Shown here piece after piece: positions 1 through 11,055 of a DNA stretch of 64,000 bases. The notes below the pieces were generated by a model. That model made no database searches. It was given only the letters and a program-made list of their open reading frames with translations, and was not told the DNA's origin. The position numbers and the translations under genes were made by a program. Position 1 is the first letter of the stretch, and each line of letters begins with the position of its first letter. The DNA comes from Enchytraeus crypticus (taxonomy: Eukaryota; Annelida; Clitellata; Enchytraeida; Enchytraeidae): assembly GCA_905160935.1 (NCBI GenBank), contig CAJHZI010000277.1, positions 616,001 through 680,000 of the forward strand, given 5' to 3'.

Positions 1-535
1 TTCTACCATAAGACACTCTATTGTCCAGAACCATCGAACAATTTATAGGTAATCTAAAACAATCACACTGTTTATCTAGTTCCCTCAACGCATTTATGAA
101 TGCACCTCCTTCTCTTGTAAATATTGCAGCCAAGCGCATATCTTTACTGTCAACTGAGTCTTAAGTGTCCCTACGGTGTCACTAAAAACTGTCAGCAGCT
201 GCTACAATTGTAGTTGCAGCAGCTATTGAAGTTGTTGAAGCTGCGGCAGTTGTAGCTGCTGCAGCTGTTGAAGCTGATGAAGCTGCTGCAGTTGTAGCTG
301 CTGCAGCTGTTTCAGCTGTTGAAGCTACCTGACCTGAACACTTTATTAACTGAATAATAAAGCAACATGGCGAGTCGTGACTTGCTTGGATGTATTGTCT
401 TATGAGCTGATCTCATAGCAGGACAGGTATTCCACTTCCTTCCAGCAGTCATGCCGCCTTGCAGGCTTCCGTCTGGAATTCAGGATCATAGTCCTGACCG
501 ATCTCTTTAACAAATCCTCTCAAACCCTTGTGTTA
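1..535. other. Intergenic, with GCTGCA/GTTGAA-rich imperfect repeat
   Basis: No coding region is recognised. About 190-330 is an imperfect repeat of short GCTGCAGCTGTT and GTTGAAGCT-like words. The rest is unique-looking sequence. Confidence 0.6.
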
Positions 536-572
<37 letters not shown>

Positions 573-612
573 TAGTGCACTGCCTACTGCAAGGTCCATG
601 GCATGTAACGCC
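536..612 (-). mobile_element. LINE 3' terminus with (GA)n tail (short stub)
   Basis: Read on the minus strand this is the terminal CCATGG...CACTAAGAGAGAGA block that ends the (GA)n-tailed LINE copies elsewhere in the window (for example 20611-20905 and 61900-62070). Only the last 40 or so bases and the simple-repeat tail remain. The hairpin sequence is slightly altered here (TTGCAGTAGGCAG on the minus strand). Confidence 0.6.
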
Positions 613-774
613 GTTTTTTTGCTATTTGATTATTATAACCATTAATGCCTTTCGCGAGTTTTTATCTAATAGCTGACACAGCGTTCTATCTAATAGATAC
701 TACTTGTAGATATAATAGCTAATAGCATTATGTCATATAATACTTCTGGAATAGCTTTTTGTGAGAAGATTAAG

Positions 775-878
775 TTCTTGATAGATAGAGTGCTCTTTAT
801 GGAGCATGGAAGCAGGCTCTGAGTATGAATATGTACCATAACACTAGAGAGAGAGAGAGAGAGAGAGTGAGAGAGAAT
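775..878 (+). repeat. Dispersed repeat family C with (GA)n tail
   Basis: It carries the family core: a GAGTGCTCTTTATG-like word, then GAGTATGAATATGTACC, then an ACTAGAGAGAGAG tail. The same order recurs at 36230-36440 and 37175-37290, and in reverse at 54225-54400 and 59045-59215. No coding capacity is seen, so it is probably a non-autonomous retroelement. Confidence 0.55.
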
Positions 879-1339
879 ACTAGTAATTAATTAATTGATC
901 AATTTTCTAATTGATTAACTGACCCACATAAGGTACCACAATATATGTCTTTTATCTGGACCAATGTAAAATCTCCTAAGCAATGACGCAGAAAATAATG
1001 TAAAATGACTAAAACGTAATCGCGCTTCCACTTAACGACTCCTTAAAAAGTACCTAAATCTAGTACCGCAATTTACATCCGATAACATAGATCGGCAGCA
1101 AACTTTAGACAAGATTGATACTTATATGAAATATAAGATATATTTAATGGTATTTTTTATTATCGAATATCCTAAGAAATAAAGACATGAGATTAAACTA
1201 ATATTCAGTTTAATTAAATTAATTCTAAGACAGGCGTCATATGCATGGCCTAAGAGTTAAAAAATAGAGCGCCTATTCATTGTTCGATGCACTGCTAAGA
1301 AGTAAGTCAAGGCTTTGCAGGTGAAAACGACAACAAGAG
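879..1339. other. Featureless AT-rich DNA
   Basis: No gene, RNA or repeat unit was recognised. The six frames are broken by stops. Confidence 0.5.
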
Positions 1340-1412
1340 AATTTGAGTGCTTCTGTCGTCAATGACAACATTGAGCACGTTGAGCATCATAAAAGTAAAT
1401 CCAGTTTATCTC
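1340..1412 (+). repeat. Dispersed repeat family D fragment
   Basis: The stretch around CAATGACAACATTGAGCAC matches the core of the longer copies at 18282-18412 and 46448-46585. The fragment is short and diverged. Confidence 0.45.
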
Positions 1413-1455
1413 TGATCATTGATCGAGAGTCTTACCTTTATCAAGAAATTCACTA

Positions 1456-1738
1456 ATGCGTCATGAGTATAATTGTCATGATGATTGTCATGATGATAAT
1501 TGTCATGAGTATAATTGTCCTGATAATTGTGATGATGATAAATGTGATGATTATAATTGTCATGACAATTGTGATGATGATGATAAATGTGATGATTATA
1601 ATTGTCATGACAATTGTGATGATGATGATAAATGTGATGATTATAATTGTCATGACAATTGTGATGATGATGATAAATGTGATGATTATAATTGTCATGA
1701 CAATTGTGATGATGATAAGTCACGATTGTCTCTTGTAA
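1456..1738. repeat. 45-bp minisatellite, open on both strands
   Basis: About four near-identical 45-bp units follow a diverged leader made of the same GATGAT, TGTCATGA and ATAATTGT words. Because 45 is a multiple of three, long frames stay open on both strands. The plus frame reads as a 15-residue Cys/Asp/Asn unit (CDDDDKCDDYNCHDN) and the minus frame as a His/Asn/Tyr unit. The units contain the palindrome ATTGTCATGACAAT. I see no flanking domain, signal peptide or splice context that would make this a gene, so it is called as a repeat. Confidence 0.85.
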
Positions 1739-1884
1739 GTCATTTATTAAGTCTAATGATAAATGCGTTGGCGTCATCGAAATAAATAAAGCTTCTTCTT
1801 TGCTCATTTGGCTTTATTTCACTCCTTTGAGTTGAGGACTCATACTCTATGCGGATATTGATTTATTAATTAATCGCTTAACTG

Positions 1885-1963
1885 ACATTAATGAAAATTA
1901 CTGGAAACATTAATGAAAATTACTGGAAACATTAATGAAAATTAGTGGAAAAATTAATGGAAA
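1885..1963. repeat. 22-bp tandem repeat, about 3.5 copies
   Basis: The unit ACATTAATGAAAATTACTGG plus AA is repeated three times almost unchanged and then decays. Confidence 0.85.
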
Positions 1964-2009
1964 TCGACGCTAAATCGCAGCCCATGCAGCACTTCTTATA
2001 ATTTGTCAT

Positions 2010-2212
2010 AACTATAGCAACGTGCAATATTTCTATACTTTGTCATGATTTGTAACATTTTTATATCTTATCTATAGCTAAGTGTTAAGATTTGCATATT
2101 GTATCATGGTCCTTATCTATAGTTACATGTAACATTTGTATATCTTATCATATCTATAGTTACTTGTAATATTTGTATACTTTATCACATCTATAGTTAC
2201 ATACAGCATTGA
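2010..2212. repeat. Degenerate ~37-bp tandem repeat
   Basis: Successive ATCTATAGTTAC and AACATTTGTATA words recur about four to five times with loose spacing. It is an old, diverged array. Confidence 0.65.
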
Positions 2213-3445
2213 CTCATCGCGTTCAATTGAGAGTCGTTGCACTTGAATTGCCGCATATATTGAACTAGAGTAACTGTATCGACAGTTTTCGTGATTAAAA
2301 ATCTAAATAGCTAATCAGGAGGTGGAATCACTTCAAACAATACTCGTGACAGAAACAACATTACGCCCAAATACAGTGAACTACAGAGACGCCTATACAG
2401 TAGTAGTGGGTAGCCGGTGAATAGGCAGGATTTAGACGTTCTGACTGTTTGAATGCTCTCTAAACAACGCTCCTAGCAGGCGAAATTTCGAACAGTATTC
2501 ATTAGGTACAACAGGGTCAATGGAATGCTGTGAGATCAATAGGCAAAAATAAGACTTCAGAATAGCCTTGGTTACGGCGCGCGGACGAAAAAAGTTTAGA
2601 TTTCTTGTAAGGTGCGTTCATGGTTTCTTTAGGCTAGCCCTCTGTTGCCTATACAGCTTAGCAAGCTTCTGACGTTGTCGTTTGGCGAGAATTAAGACAT
2701 TAAAACCTTACCTAACAGAGCTTAGCCTAGTTTTCGTACCCCTCTTCAAATTGCTTATTTGTTTATTTGCTAACGAAGATTATTTGTAATTGATCATACT
2801 GGTGCCAAGATAAACAAATAAATTCTCAAAAAGCATATACATAGCTATTGTATAAATGATTTACAAATTACAGCATGTTAAGTTGGATGAAAAAGTTTCA
2901 GCCAGTTTCAGAGCCCTACGTAGCAATTTGTTGACTAGGATTTTCAGAACTACATATAATTTATATCTAATAAATAATCAATAAAACAGTTAATCAATAA
3001 AAATCAGCATAACAAATAAACAATAAAACAATAAATCAAATCATTTCTCTGTAAATTTTATACAACACTTATCTGACGGGTTTTTGCAGGAAATGAACTA
3101 TTCATTATTTTCGCCTGATAAACATAGTCCTATTTGGCCTACTAAAATTTCACAGAACCATACGAGAGTGTTAGCCGAATAAATTTTACGGCTTTGAAGA
3201 AAATATTAAATACTAAGTAAGAAATATTAAATATTACACATTTAGTACTATATTATTATAGATCGGATCATTTCAGAACAATATAGTAATGTACTGTTCT
3301 GAAATAGAGCAAGTTATCGCTCACACTAACCCCCCCCCCCTCCCTAATTTGTCTCTTTACTGACCAAATTATCACATTTTTAATGTCAATAATTATTAGC
3401 ATATAATCTACTTTACAGGTAAATTTATATACTCATAAGTACACA
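2213..3445. other. No gene recognised; poly-C run
   Basis: AT-rich sequence with no convincing frame. A run of ten C at about 3331-3340 is the only notable simple sequence. Confidence 0.5.
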
Positions 3446-3701
3446 CTCTCTCTCTTAGTGCACTGCCTACTGGCAGGTCCATGGTATATAACTCCTCCAC
3501 TCTTCTCTGTCTTCCGCCTTCCTCTTCATTTCCACATATGAGTGAGTCTTTAAATCATCTAACATACCTAATCTCGGCCTGCCCCTGCCTCTTTTTCCTT
3601 CCATTCTACCTTCTATGACCTCTTTTAATAGACTTTCCCCCTTAGAATGTGTCCTATCCATCTCTTCTTTATATTTCTTAATACATTTATCAACTGTCTA
3701 T
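3446..3701 (-). mobile_element. LINE 3' fragment, (GA)n-tailed family
   Basis: The minus strand encodes the C-terminal end of a non-LTR retrotransposon polyprotein, with the words [22 protein letters not shown] and EMKRKAEDREEWR. It ends at the CCATGG...GCAGTGCACTAAGAGAGAG terminus. Residues upstream of RQLINVLRN are missing, so the copy is strongly 5' truncated, as is usual for target-primed insertions. This C-terminal sequence is widespread in animal LINE ORFs; I do not assign the clade. Confidence 0.8.
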
Positions 3702-3702
3702 A

Positions 3703-3713
3703 TACATATATAA

Positions 3714-3747
<34 letters not shown>

Positions 3748-3876
3748 ATATATATATATATATGTATATAAATGTATATGAATACATGTATACGTATTAC
3801 ACATGTATATATGTATATGTATGTACATGTATATGTATATACACATATATTATTATATATGCATATATATATGCAA

Positions 3877-3925
<49 letters not shown>
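3703..3925. repeat. (TA)n/(ATGTAT)n microsatellite
   Basis: Long TATATA with interspersed TACATGTATA words. Frames that read as Tyr/Ile repeats here are artefacts of the simple sequence. Confidence 0.95.
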
Positions 3926-3927
<2 letters not shown>

Positions 3928-4265
3928 ATTTTATTGTACAGTTAAAGAATTAGCCTGACTCACATCAAAGGCTTAGCCCAGATTTTTTCTAACTCAAGTG
4001 TTCCTATAAGCCTAGAAATTAATCTCACGATCATTGACCGAGTTTCGCTCGTATTTACCAATATTATTTACGCTTACACTTGATACACAACACGCAAACA
4101 TTCACTAAGTATACAAATTAACATTGTAATGCAATTACTATTTGACATGAAGAATCATAGTCACGTTTCATAAACTAGTTTAAAAGTCCGTTAGCCGCCG
4201 GGAAGCAAATAAGTCATACCATATTTTGCCCATGACAAAGCATTATTCATTGTTACACTGTTATA

Positions 4266-4515
4266 CTCTCCCTCTCTCTCTCTCTCTTAGTGTACTGCTT
4301 ACTGGCAGGTCCATGGCATATAACGCCTCTGCAACTGCCTATGGAACGTTTCATAAGAAAGCAAAGGCCGATTTGATTCTAAAGAAGACTTCCGAAGATT
4401 GGATGGAAGAGAATTCCAGATCTGAGGTGCAGCATGCTGAAAAGAACGATTAGATAGCTTAGAGTGTGAAGGTAAGCTTGGTCTCACAAGAGTAATTAAC
4501 TTAGAAGACCGAGTA
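4266..4515 (-). mobile_element. LINE C-terminal fragment fused to a (GA)n hairpin tail
   Basis: The minus strand reads a LINE C-terminal motif ([19 protein letters not shown]), typical of the end of Jockey/CR1/L2-type ORFs. It then runs directly into ATGCCATGGACCTGCC...CACTAAGAGAGAG, the same terminus found on the different RGRGRPR-type LINE. A second copy of the body lies at 46600-46810 without this tail. The copy is 5' truncated. Confidence 0.7.
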
Positions 4516-5089
4516 ACAGCAGGCTGCATCACTTTAATCAAGCGAGACATACAAGTTTGTCCAGGGATGGTGATGGACTTATAGGCTAACGAAGCTGTTT
4601 TATAAATAATATAACTTAGCTAAGTAGCTAAGTTAGCAATGTCACATTTCAGTAGTACTTAAAAACAATTTAAAAACAACATCATTTAAAAACAACATTT
4701 AAAAATCCTACACAGCCTACCTTCATTAGAATCTACGTCATCTAGACTCGTTGATCTTTTAACAGGTAATTAGAGGCAATGGTCATTATATGAAGACGGA
4801 CGACTGTTGACGCAAGGCACTACCAATGGCAAGCCTATTATAATACTTTTCAACGATGAATAAGCGATAGGTTTACAAACAGACTGGCTTATTCTGGTTT
4901 TGAACTCTTGGCGTCGGATTGTTTGTAATTTAAAAATACGTTAGCAACTGAGCCGCAGAGATTGTTAGTAGGAAATAGTCATAGATATCATTCAAAAGTC
5001 TATTTTAAAAATCGTTGTTATGCGTGTGCAGTAGGGTTGCAGCATGCCCATCCAATCATGCTATATCCCAACCGCGTCGATGTGCAGCA
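4516..5089. other. No gene recognised
   Basis: AT-rich unique sequence with a few short AACAACATTTAAAAAC-type direct repeats near 4670-4710. Confidence 0.5.
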
Positions 5090-5300
5090 GGCTCGTCAAT
5101 CTATGCTCGGCTAGTCAATCTATGCTCGGCTCGTTAATCTTTGCTCGGCTCGTCAATCTATGCTCGGTTCGTCAATCTTTGCCGTCAATCTCGTCAGCAG
5201 CTTGAGGTTCGTCAGCAGCTTGAGGCTCGTCAGTAGCTTGAGGCTCGTCAGCAGCTTGAGACTCGTCAGCAGCTTGAGGCTCGTCAGCAGCTTAAGGCTC
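5090..5300. repeat. Two abutting minisatellites (19-bp and 18-bp units)
   Basis: About five units of a 19-bp repeat (core CTCGTCAATCTATG) at 5090-5185 pass into five to six units of an 18-bp repeat (core GCTCGTCAGCAGCTTGAG) at about 5203-5300. Both share the GCTCGTCA word, so the second may have grown from the first. Confidence 0.85.
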
Positions 5301-5370
5301 GCCGGATAATGTGTCGTTGTTCGCAACATAAAGATGAGAATTAACGGTATATAACTCGGTGAAAAGACAA

Positions 5371-5510
5371 AGCTCTAAAGCCGATGTTAACGTCAGTTTC
5401 ATCTTTCGAAGGCGATATCAGTGACGGGAGAGCCCAGAATTCGAACCCCAAACTGAACTGATCCGCTGTCGGATATCATAACGACATCGCCCCTGGCTGG
5501 AGGTGGAGAT
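5371..5510 (-). mobile_element. tRNA-derived SINE, family A
   Basis: On the minus strand it shows the pattern of family A: GGCGATGTCGTTATGATATC as the A-box region, a GGTTCGAATTC B box, GTCACTGATATCGCC, and the AAACTGACGTTAAC 3' part. It is diverged. Confidence 0.7.
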
Positions 5511-5821
5511 GTCAAATAGGTCAAACTGCTTAAGGTCAAATAAGAGTCATAAATCAAAATTAGGCAGTTAATGAGATGATAATTTAATCATAGATCGAGA
5601 AATAAGAGTTTCGGATATATGCTGCTGTTGGCCATAAAAACATATCACAGGAAACATAATTATGATGACAAGTTAGAGGTCGTCTTTATGACAAAGGTGC
5701 AATCTTAAAACCTATGATGTAGTAGAGATTTAATATATGCTGCGTTCTAACATAATTCCGCTTAGCACAGAACACCATAATAAACTATTCATGTGCTCAT
5801 ATGGACTTATTTACGCTTAAT

Positions 5822-6062
5822 TCGGCGGCTCGTGAGCTGTGTAAATCATACATCTACGGCTCGTTAGCTGTTTAAATCATTCATCTGCGTCTCGTGAGCT
5901 GTTTAAATCATTCATCAATGGCTCGTGAGCTGTGTAAATCATACATCTACGGCTCGTGAACTGTTTAAATCATTCATCTGTGGCTCGTTAGCTGTTTAAA
6001 TCATTCATCTCGGCTCGTGAGCTGTTTAAATCATACATTTGCGGCTCGTGAGCTGTTCAAAT
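5822..6062. repeat. 31-bp minisatellite, about 8 copies
   Basis: The unit is GGCTCGTGAGCTGTTTAAAT followed by CATTCATCTGC. Copies alternate between GTTTAAATCATTC and GTGTAAATCATAC variants, which hints at higher-order (two-unit) duplication. Confidence 0.9.
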
Positions 6063-6577
6063 TGTCGCCACGGTATGTACCTTCCCTCTATCCATCTGTA
6101 TGTGGTGCTAAGTACTCTTAAGTACTGCTAAGTACTGCTCCGCGACCACGACCTGCACTAGGGCGTTCTATAGTGAGTAGTTTGTTTGTGGTTTGCAAAC
6201 ATTGGCAAGGAAGTAAGTCATTTGACGCAAAACCCTCTATGTTTTGTAAAATAATGATGTGATTAGCGGTATATAATAAGGCCAAATAAAAATTTGGCGC
6301 GGTCCGTTACTCCATTCTCTTCAGGCCTACTGTTAATATAACAAGTTCAACTTGCAGATTCAAGATTCACTCTCGTAGTCTGCATTAATTTTTATCCTTC
6401 AGTACACTCTGATGAACTACGTGGCTTATTTAAATTTGCATTTTCTGTTCCGATTGATTATTTTCTGCACACGGTTTTTGCCTGGTATTTTATTTTCTCG
6501 TTCTTATATCTTAAGTATTATTCTGCGAATAGTTGATGTCCCTACAAACAATATATGCTTTTTACTATTTACCGACA

Positions 6578-6735
6578 TCGCCACTGGCTCCAGCCAGTGG
6601 GTTTGTTGGTATGACTCGGTAAGATATTCGACGGTGGATCAGTATGTGCGGGGTTCAAATCCTCGGCCCGCTCGTCACTAACATCGCTTTCGAGTGAAGA
6701 AACTGTCGTTAACATTAGCTTTATTAGCCTTATTT
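6578..6735 (+). mobile_element. tRNA-derived SINE, family A
   Basis: A nearly complete copy: 5' inverted repeat CCACTGGCTCCAGCCAGTGG, A-box-like region with GGTAAGATATTCGAC, B box GGTTCAAATCC, then CGTCACTAACATCGCTTTCG and the 3' tail ending near AGCTTTATTAGC. The 20-base palindrome at its head can fold into a hairpin. Confidence 0.75.
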
Positions 6736-6739
6736 TTCT

Positions 6740-7151
6740 TGTCCAAAAAAAGTACGCCGTCGATTATTCTTACTGAATTGAAATCATAATTTAAAGGTCC
6801 TATCCTACCCAAACATTTTCTTAGAAATTCTTGTTATTAGCAACTATGACTTTAAAGTATCGTTTCCATTGCATTCATCAACTCAAGGTCACTGGCCTAT
6901 TAAACAAATAATCGGAGAACACTAGGACAGTAATATTATTATTTTTACTGTGGCCAAATAAAAGAGCATCTTCGTTAGCGATGCAATATGCAGCGTAATC
7001 TGCCAAGATCCTTTATCTGGGCAGGACATAGTACACAAGAAAATTGGTATAAAGGCTAAAAATACAAAAAATTGGCTGCCTATGTCATATATTGCATTGC
7101 TAATGATGTTATTGTTGCATAATTTTACTGAAAATCAAAATTTAGATGCGA
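6740..7151. other. No gene recognised
   Basis: AT-rich unique sequence; no motif stood out. Confidence 0.5.
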
Positions 7152-7159
7152 GCATTACC

Positions 7160-7417
7160 CAAGGGCGGATCCAGAATTTTTTTCGGAGGGCAGAAAGTTT
7201 TTTCAGGACCATTTGTAATCATGCAACCGTTTTGTTAGCTGCTGATTGACTGAAATGCTTGACTATGATCGTCAACCACATTGGGCCATAGCAGACCATT
7301 TGTAGACTTCATTTTTAATTCCTTTTCGTTACTATGTGAAACATTTTTGAAGCTACAATTGCACAATGATTTCGGGGCCATAGCCCCCTTGGCACCCTCC
7401 CCCTGGATCCGCCAATG
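7160..7417. mobile_element. hAT-type MITE with 8-bp target duplication
   Basis: The left end reads CAAGGGCGGATCCAG and the right end is its near inverse, CTGGATCCGCCAATG. They are flanked by GCATTACC on the left (7152-7159) and GAATTACC on the right (7418-7425), an 8-bp target duplication with one mismatch. The termini and 8-bp duplication fit non-autonomous hAT elements. It is 258 bp long with no coding capacity. Confidence 0.8.
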
Positions 7418-7425
7418 GAATTACC

Positions 7426-9662
7426 AGTCTACGTGCATAAATTAGTGTTTAGCGTGGAATTACGATAGCGGAAATTATCGTATAAATAACAATGGTGTTA
7501 GGTAAATGCGCACTTAAAATACTGCAAAAACTCTCCTGCATGGTTTACGATACATTTGAGAAGTCCTACCTGTTGGAAAAATAAAGATTTAAATTGTCGT
7601 CGTATAAATTATTTCTAAACTGATAGAGTTATAAACAAATAAGTGCCTAGAAAGTTTTGAAAATGACACTAAAAGATAAAAATTTATCCAGAGGCGCTCT
7701 TTATATGTATACTTCACATATTAAACGCTTAGATTTAAACAAATTAGTTAAAATTCTATTTTAGCATGCTCCTGTAACGCAAACACTACACAGTAAATAT
7801 TTATTCATCTTCTATTGGTCACCAGTACCGGCCTTGAACAAAAGCCTTGCCATCGTCATTGACAGGCAGTTCTGATGAGCGCAGATTCATTAAACAGAAT
7901 ATGACAGACTCATGCCTAAACAATCATTCCAACACAGCAAAGAGTAAATATAGCAAGCATGATGAAGCTTTCATCAGTTTAAGCAAAAAGCAGATAAATA
8001 TCTGAGCAACCCGGTATTCAGATATAGACGTCAATAGCCCATGAGTTATGTTATATTGGAAATCAACAATACACGCATTAAATGCACATGCCTGTAAAAT
8101 ACACGTGTTTCCTAAAAGCTGACGAACTCTTGTACTCGATATTCGGGTAAATGATGGATAGATTAAAAGTTTACTATTTTAAAAATAAAGATTATATCTT
8201 AAACGTTGTAAAGACATGCGCTCGTGCCAAAAGTTACTATCGAGCGATGGAGCAATTCCGTGAATAGCAACTGCTATCGTGATATTGTGCCTTTAAAATA
8301 TGATACATGGAAGTACATGCAATTGTAGAACATAAAACATAATGATTTCGATCTGTTCTTATTTTATTCTTTGAGACAACGTTGTACTCGATCTGTACAA
8401 CGTATCTATGTTAAAATATAGTTATAGGAGTAGTTTATTTTATTTGATAACTTATCGGATAGAACGATATAAAGTGGTCAATTTAAAGAAGGTGAATTTA
8501 AAGCCAATTTTATACAGAATCAATTTTAACTCAAATAAGGTGCAATAGTTGTGCAAGGGCAATTTGTATTTCAAAGAACGTCATTGAAAATGTCGGCAAA
8601 GCTATTTTCCTTCAGCTGAAATTGAGGAAATAAATTGAGACAGGCGTTACCCTTATTCAGAAGTTAATTTTGCAATAGAGCTATTACTTCAATTGAACTC
8701 TCATGCTCTTGAAATAGTAAGCACTGAAAGATTATTTCGATAATACAGTAACTATAAACATTAGGTCTTTCGCTCGAAGTCATTTGATTATTCGAGTCGT
8801 GTCTTAGAAATTTGAACCTCGCATCTACTGCTCATCATTCGGATAGCAAACCAACAGTAGCAGGCTTCGTATATCTACCTATTTGACATGAAAATAGGCC
8901 GGTGAAATAAATCAATAGTCCATTGAACAGCTGCTAAGCAGGTTCTCTATACAAAGTTGCAGACATTAAAAAGGTATTCGTTCATGGATGACATATTAGG
9001 CCTATATAATAAATAAATCGATATTTTCAACTTACTAGTTTGGAGTCTAAATCATGAATATAATCATCGTGTAGCATGTATAGTACTTATGAAAGACAAC
9101 TAAATCATCAAATATCAGATGAAGACGAAAATGAAAAGTCAAGATAGATATTGTTTGCAGCAATATAACGCTGTTCTTTTAAACTGGTTATATTGTAAAG
9201 TTATTTACTAGTAGTTGTTCGAATAACGAGCGAAAATAGAGACTGGAACTTTAGACTATTGAAAGCAGCATGTATGATTGGAATGCCACAGTACTTTCTC
9301 TCTGTCCATCTCTCTGGTGATTTATTAAATATCAAGTCAAAGCGAACGATCATATTCTACTTTAACCTAACCGATTCAGTCAAGTATACGTCATTTTTAA
9401 GGCCCATAGATCGTAATCACAGCACGAGTGAGATATGGTTACTGAATTCTTTTCCATTAACTTCTTCGGTATTTGATCAGTTATCTGTTACTATAGGCCC
9501 TGAACACGCTGGGTCTATTCAGCTGGGTCCGATAGGCATACCGACAAGGAATTGGACGGGATATTGAAATTAATGAAACCCTTTCAACCATCCGCAGTAT
9601 TGTACGACAATACTGTTCAGCATACATAAGAACATATCGAAGAATTCAGCTGAAAATAAGAG
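7426..9662. other. No gene recognised (2.2 kb)
   Basis: AT-rich unique sequence. The longest frame (9259-9567, 102 codons) has no recognisable domain and is not called. A very diverged SINE-like word (TTTGAACCTCGCATCTACTG) is at about 8812-8831. Confidence 0.5.
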
Positions 9663-10535
9663 ATAGAGGACACGGGCGGTTCTGGCTTATCCAAAACGGG
9701 GTGGCCAGAGGGGTGGAAAGGGAAAATTTAGGGGGACCACATATGAAGCAATTTTTAGATTCTCACACACTTTAGACTAGACGATATCATTCATCGCCAT
9801 GATCGCTTGGCACAAAGCATTAAGGAAAGCCCTTTTCATTCGCTTAACGTATCATAATACATTATATTAATCAGGATAACAATGTCTCCCCACATAAAGC
9901 TGTACATACATGTATATTGTAATAATAATTTTTCCTACAAACAAAATAGTGATATATCTTGTAATATAAATTGAAAAGGTAATGATTTCTGACGATTAAT
10001 AGAAATTAAAATCGCAAATTGAAACAAACTTCACAAATTAAATTTAAATGATTGCATAGGAATTTCATCTAAATTGAAAAAGAAATAATTGTCACAATCG
10101 ATATTAGATTGAAATTGTCTTAGTGACTTAACTTAGATATTAGATATTTAGATAGTCAGTGGATAAATTATATTCTAACTATTGGCCTACTGCTGTGCAA
10201 GTTTACGTCATTGCTGCCGTTTGCTGGTAAAATACTGAATTATAATTCAAGTTACAAAACCAGGCTTAGCAGCTCTTTAAATTTGGATATGTCCAGTACA
10301 GCTTACAAACATGAGTTTGTAATCAATCAAATTATAATTATCAAGTGGCAATGGTACTGGCTTTAAATATTGTTCGTTAGCAAGGACAGCTATAGCATTA
10401 ATGAAGACCATTATCTCGACCTATAATAATAATAACCAAGGTTTAACGTCCGTTTCTACATTCAAGAATGATGTTAGGGATGTCCACACAGCACACATCA
10501 CTACAGATCATAAATTACCAATCAAGATAGCACAA

Positions 10536-10625
10536 TCTTTCTCTTGCTAAGTTTACTGCCCTATGGCATATTGACAGGCTCACGGCATATCACTCCTCCA
10601 TTCTTTCCTATCCTCCACCTTTTCT
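10536..10625 (-). mobile_element. LINE 3' end stub, (GA)n family, nested in hAT-like element
   Basis: A diverged terminus (minus strand: GCCGTGAGCCTGTCAATATG, then GGCAGTAAACTTAGCAAGAGA) lies just beyond the tail of the next copy. It looks like an older insertion into which, or beside which, the second copy landed. Confidence 0.5.
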
Positions 10626-11055
10626 TTCATGTCCACATCTCTCTCTCTTCTCTCTTAGTCCACTGCCTATTGGCAGGTCCATGGTATATAACGCCCCCAC
10701 TCTTCTCTGTCTTTCGCTTTCCTCTTCATGTACACATATGAGTGGGTCCTTAAATCATCTAACATACACCATCTTGGCCTGCCTCTGCCTCTTTTTCCTT
10801 CCATTCTGCCTTCTATTACCTCTTTTAATAGACGTTCCCCCTTCGAATGTGTTCTATCCAACTCTTCTTCCTATTTCTTAATACATTTATCCACTGTCTG
10901 TCTTTATCAACTCCCTCCAAAACTTGCTCATTTTAAACTTTTTGAGTCCCGCTAATCCTATTAATTTTTGCCAAATCCACATTTCCAATGCCTCTAGTTT
11001 CCTAATATATCCCTTCCTTATGGTTCATGTTTCACATTCATACAATAGCGTGGTC
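10626..11055 (-). mobile_element. LINE 3' fragment, (GA)n family, longer copy
   Basis: The minus strand carries EGRMEGKRGRGRPR and KDREEWGRYIPWTCQ near the 3' end. It extends further upstream than most copies into an ETWT...LEALEMW-like region, with stops. The tail is GAGAGAAGAGAGAGAGATG. It lies inside the hAT-like element. Confidence 0.75.

Noticed and set aside
3625-3953. Tyr/Ile-rich frames on both strands
   Set aside because: They are translations of TA microsatellite. Similar frames at 24519-24861, 52209-52430 and 52905-53147 are rejected for the same reason.
9259-9567. 102-codon plus-strand frame
   Set aside because: No recognisable domain, no splice or start context, and length within chance for the region.
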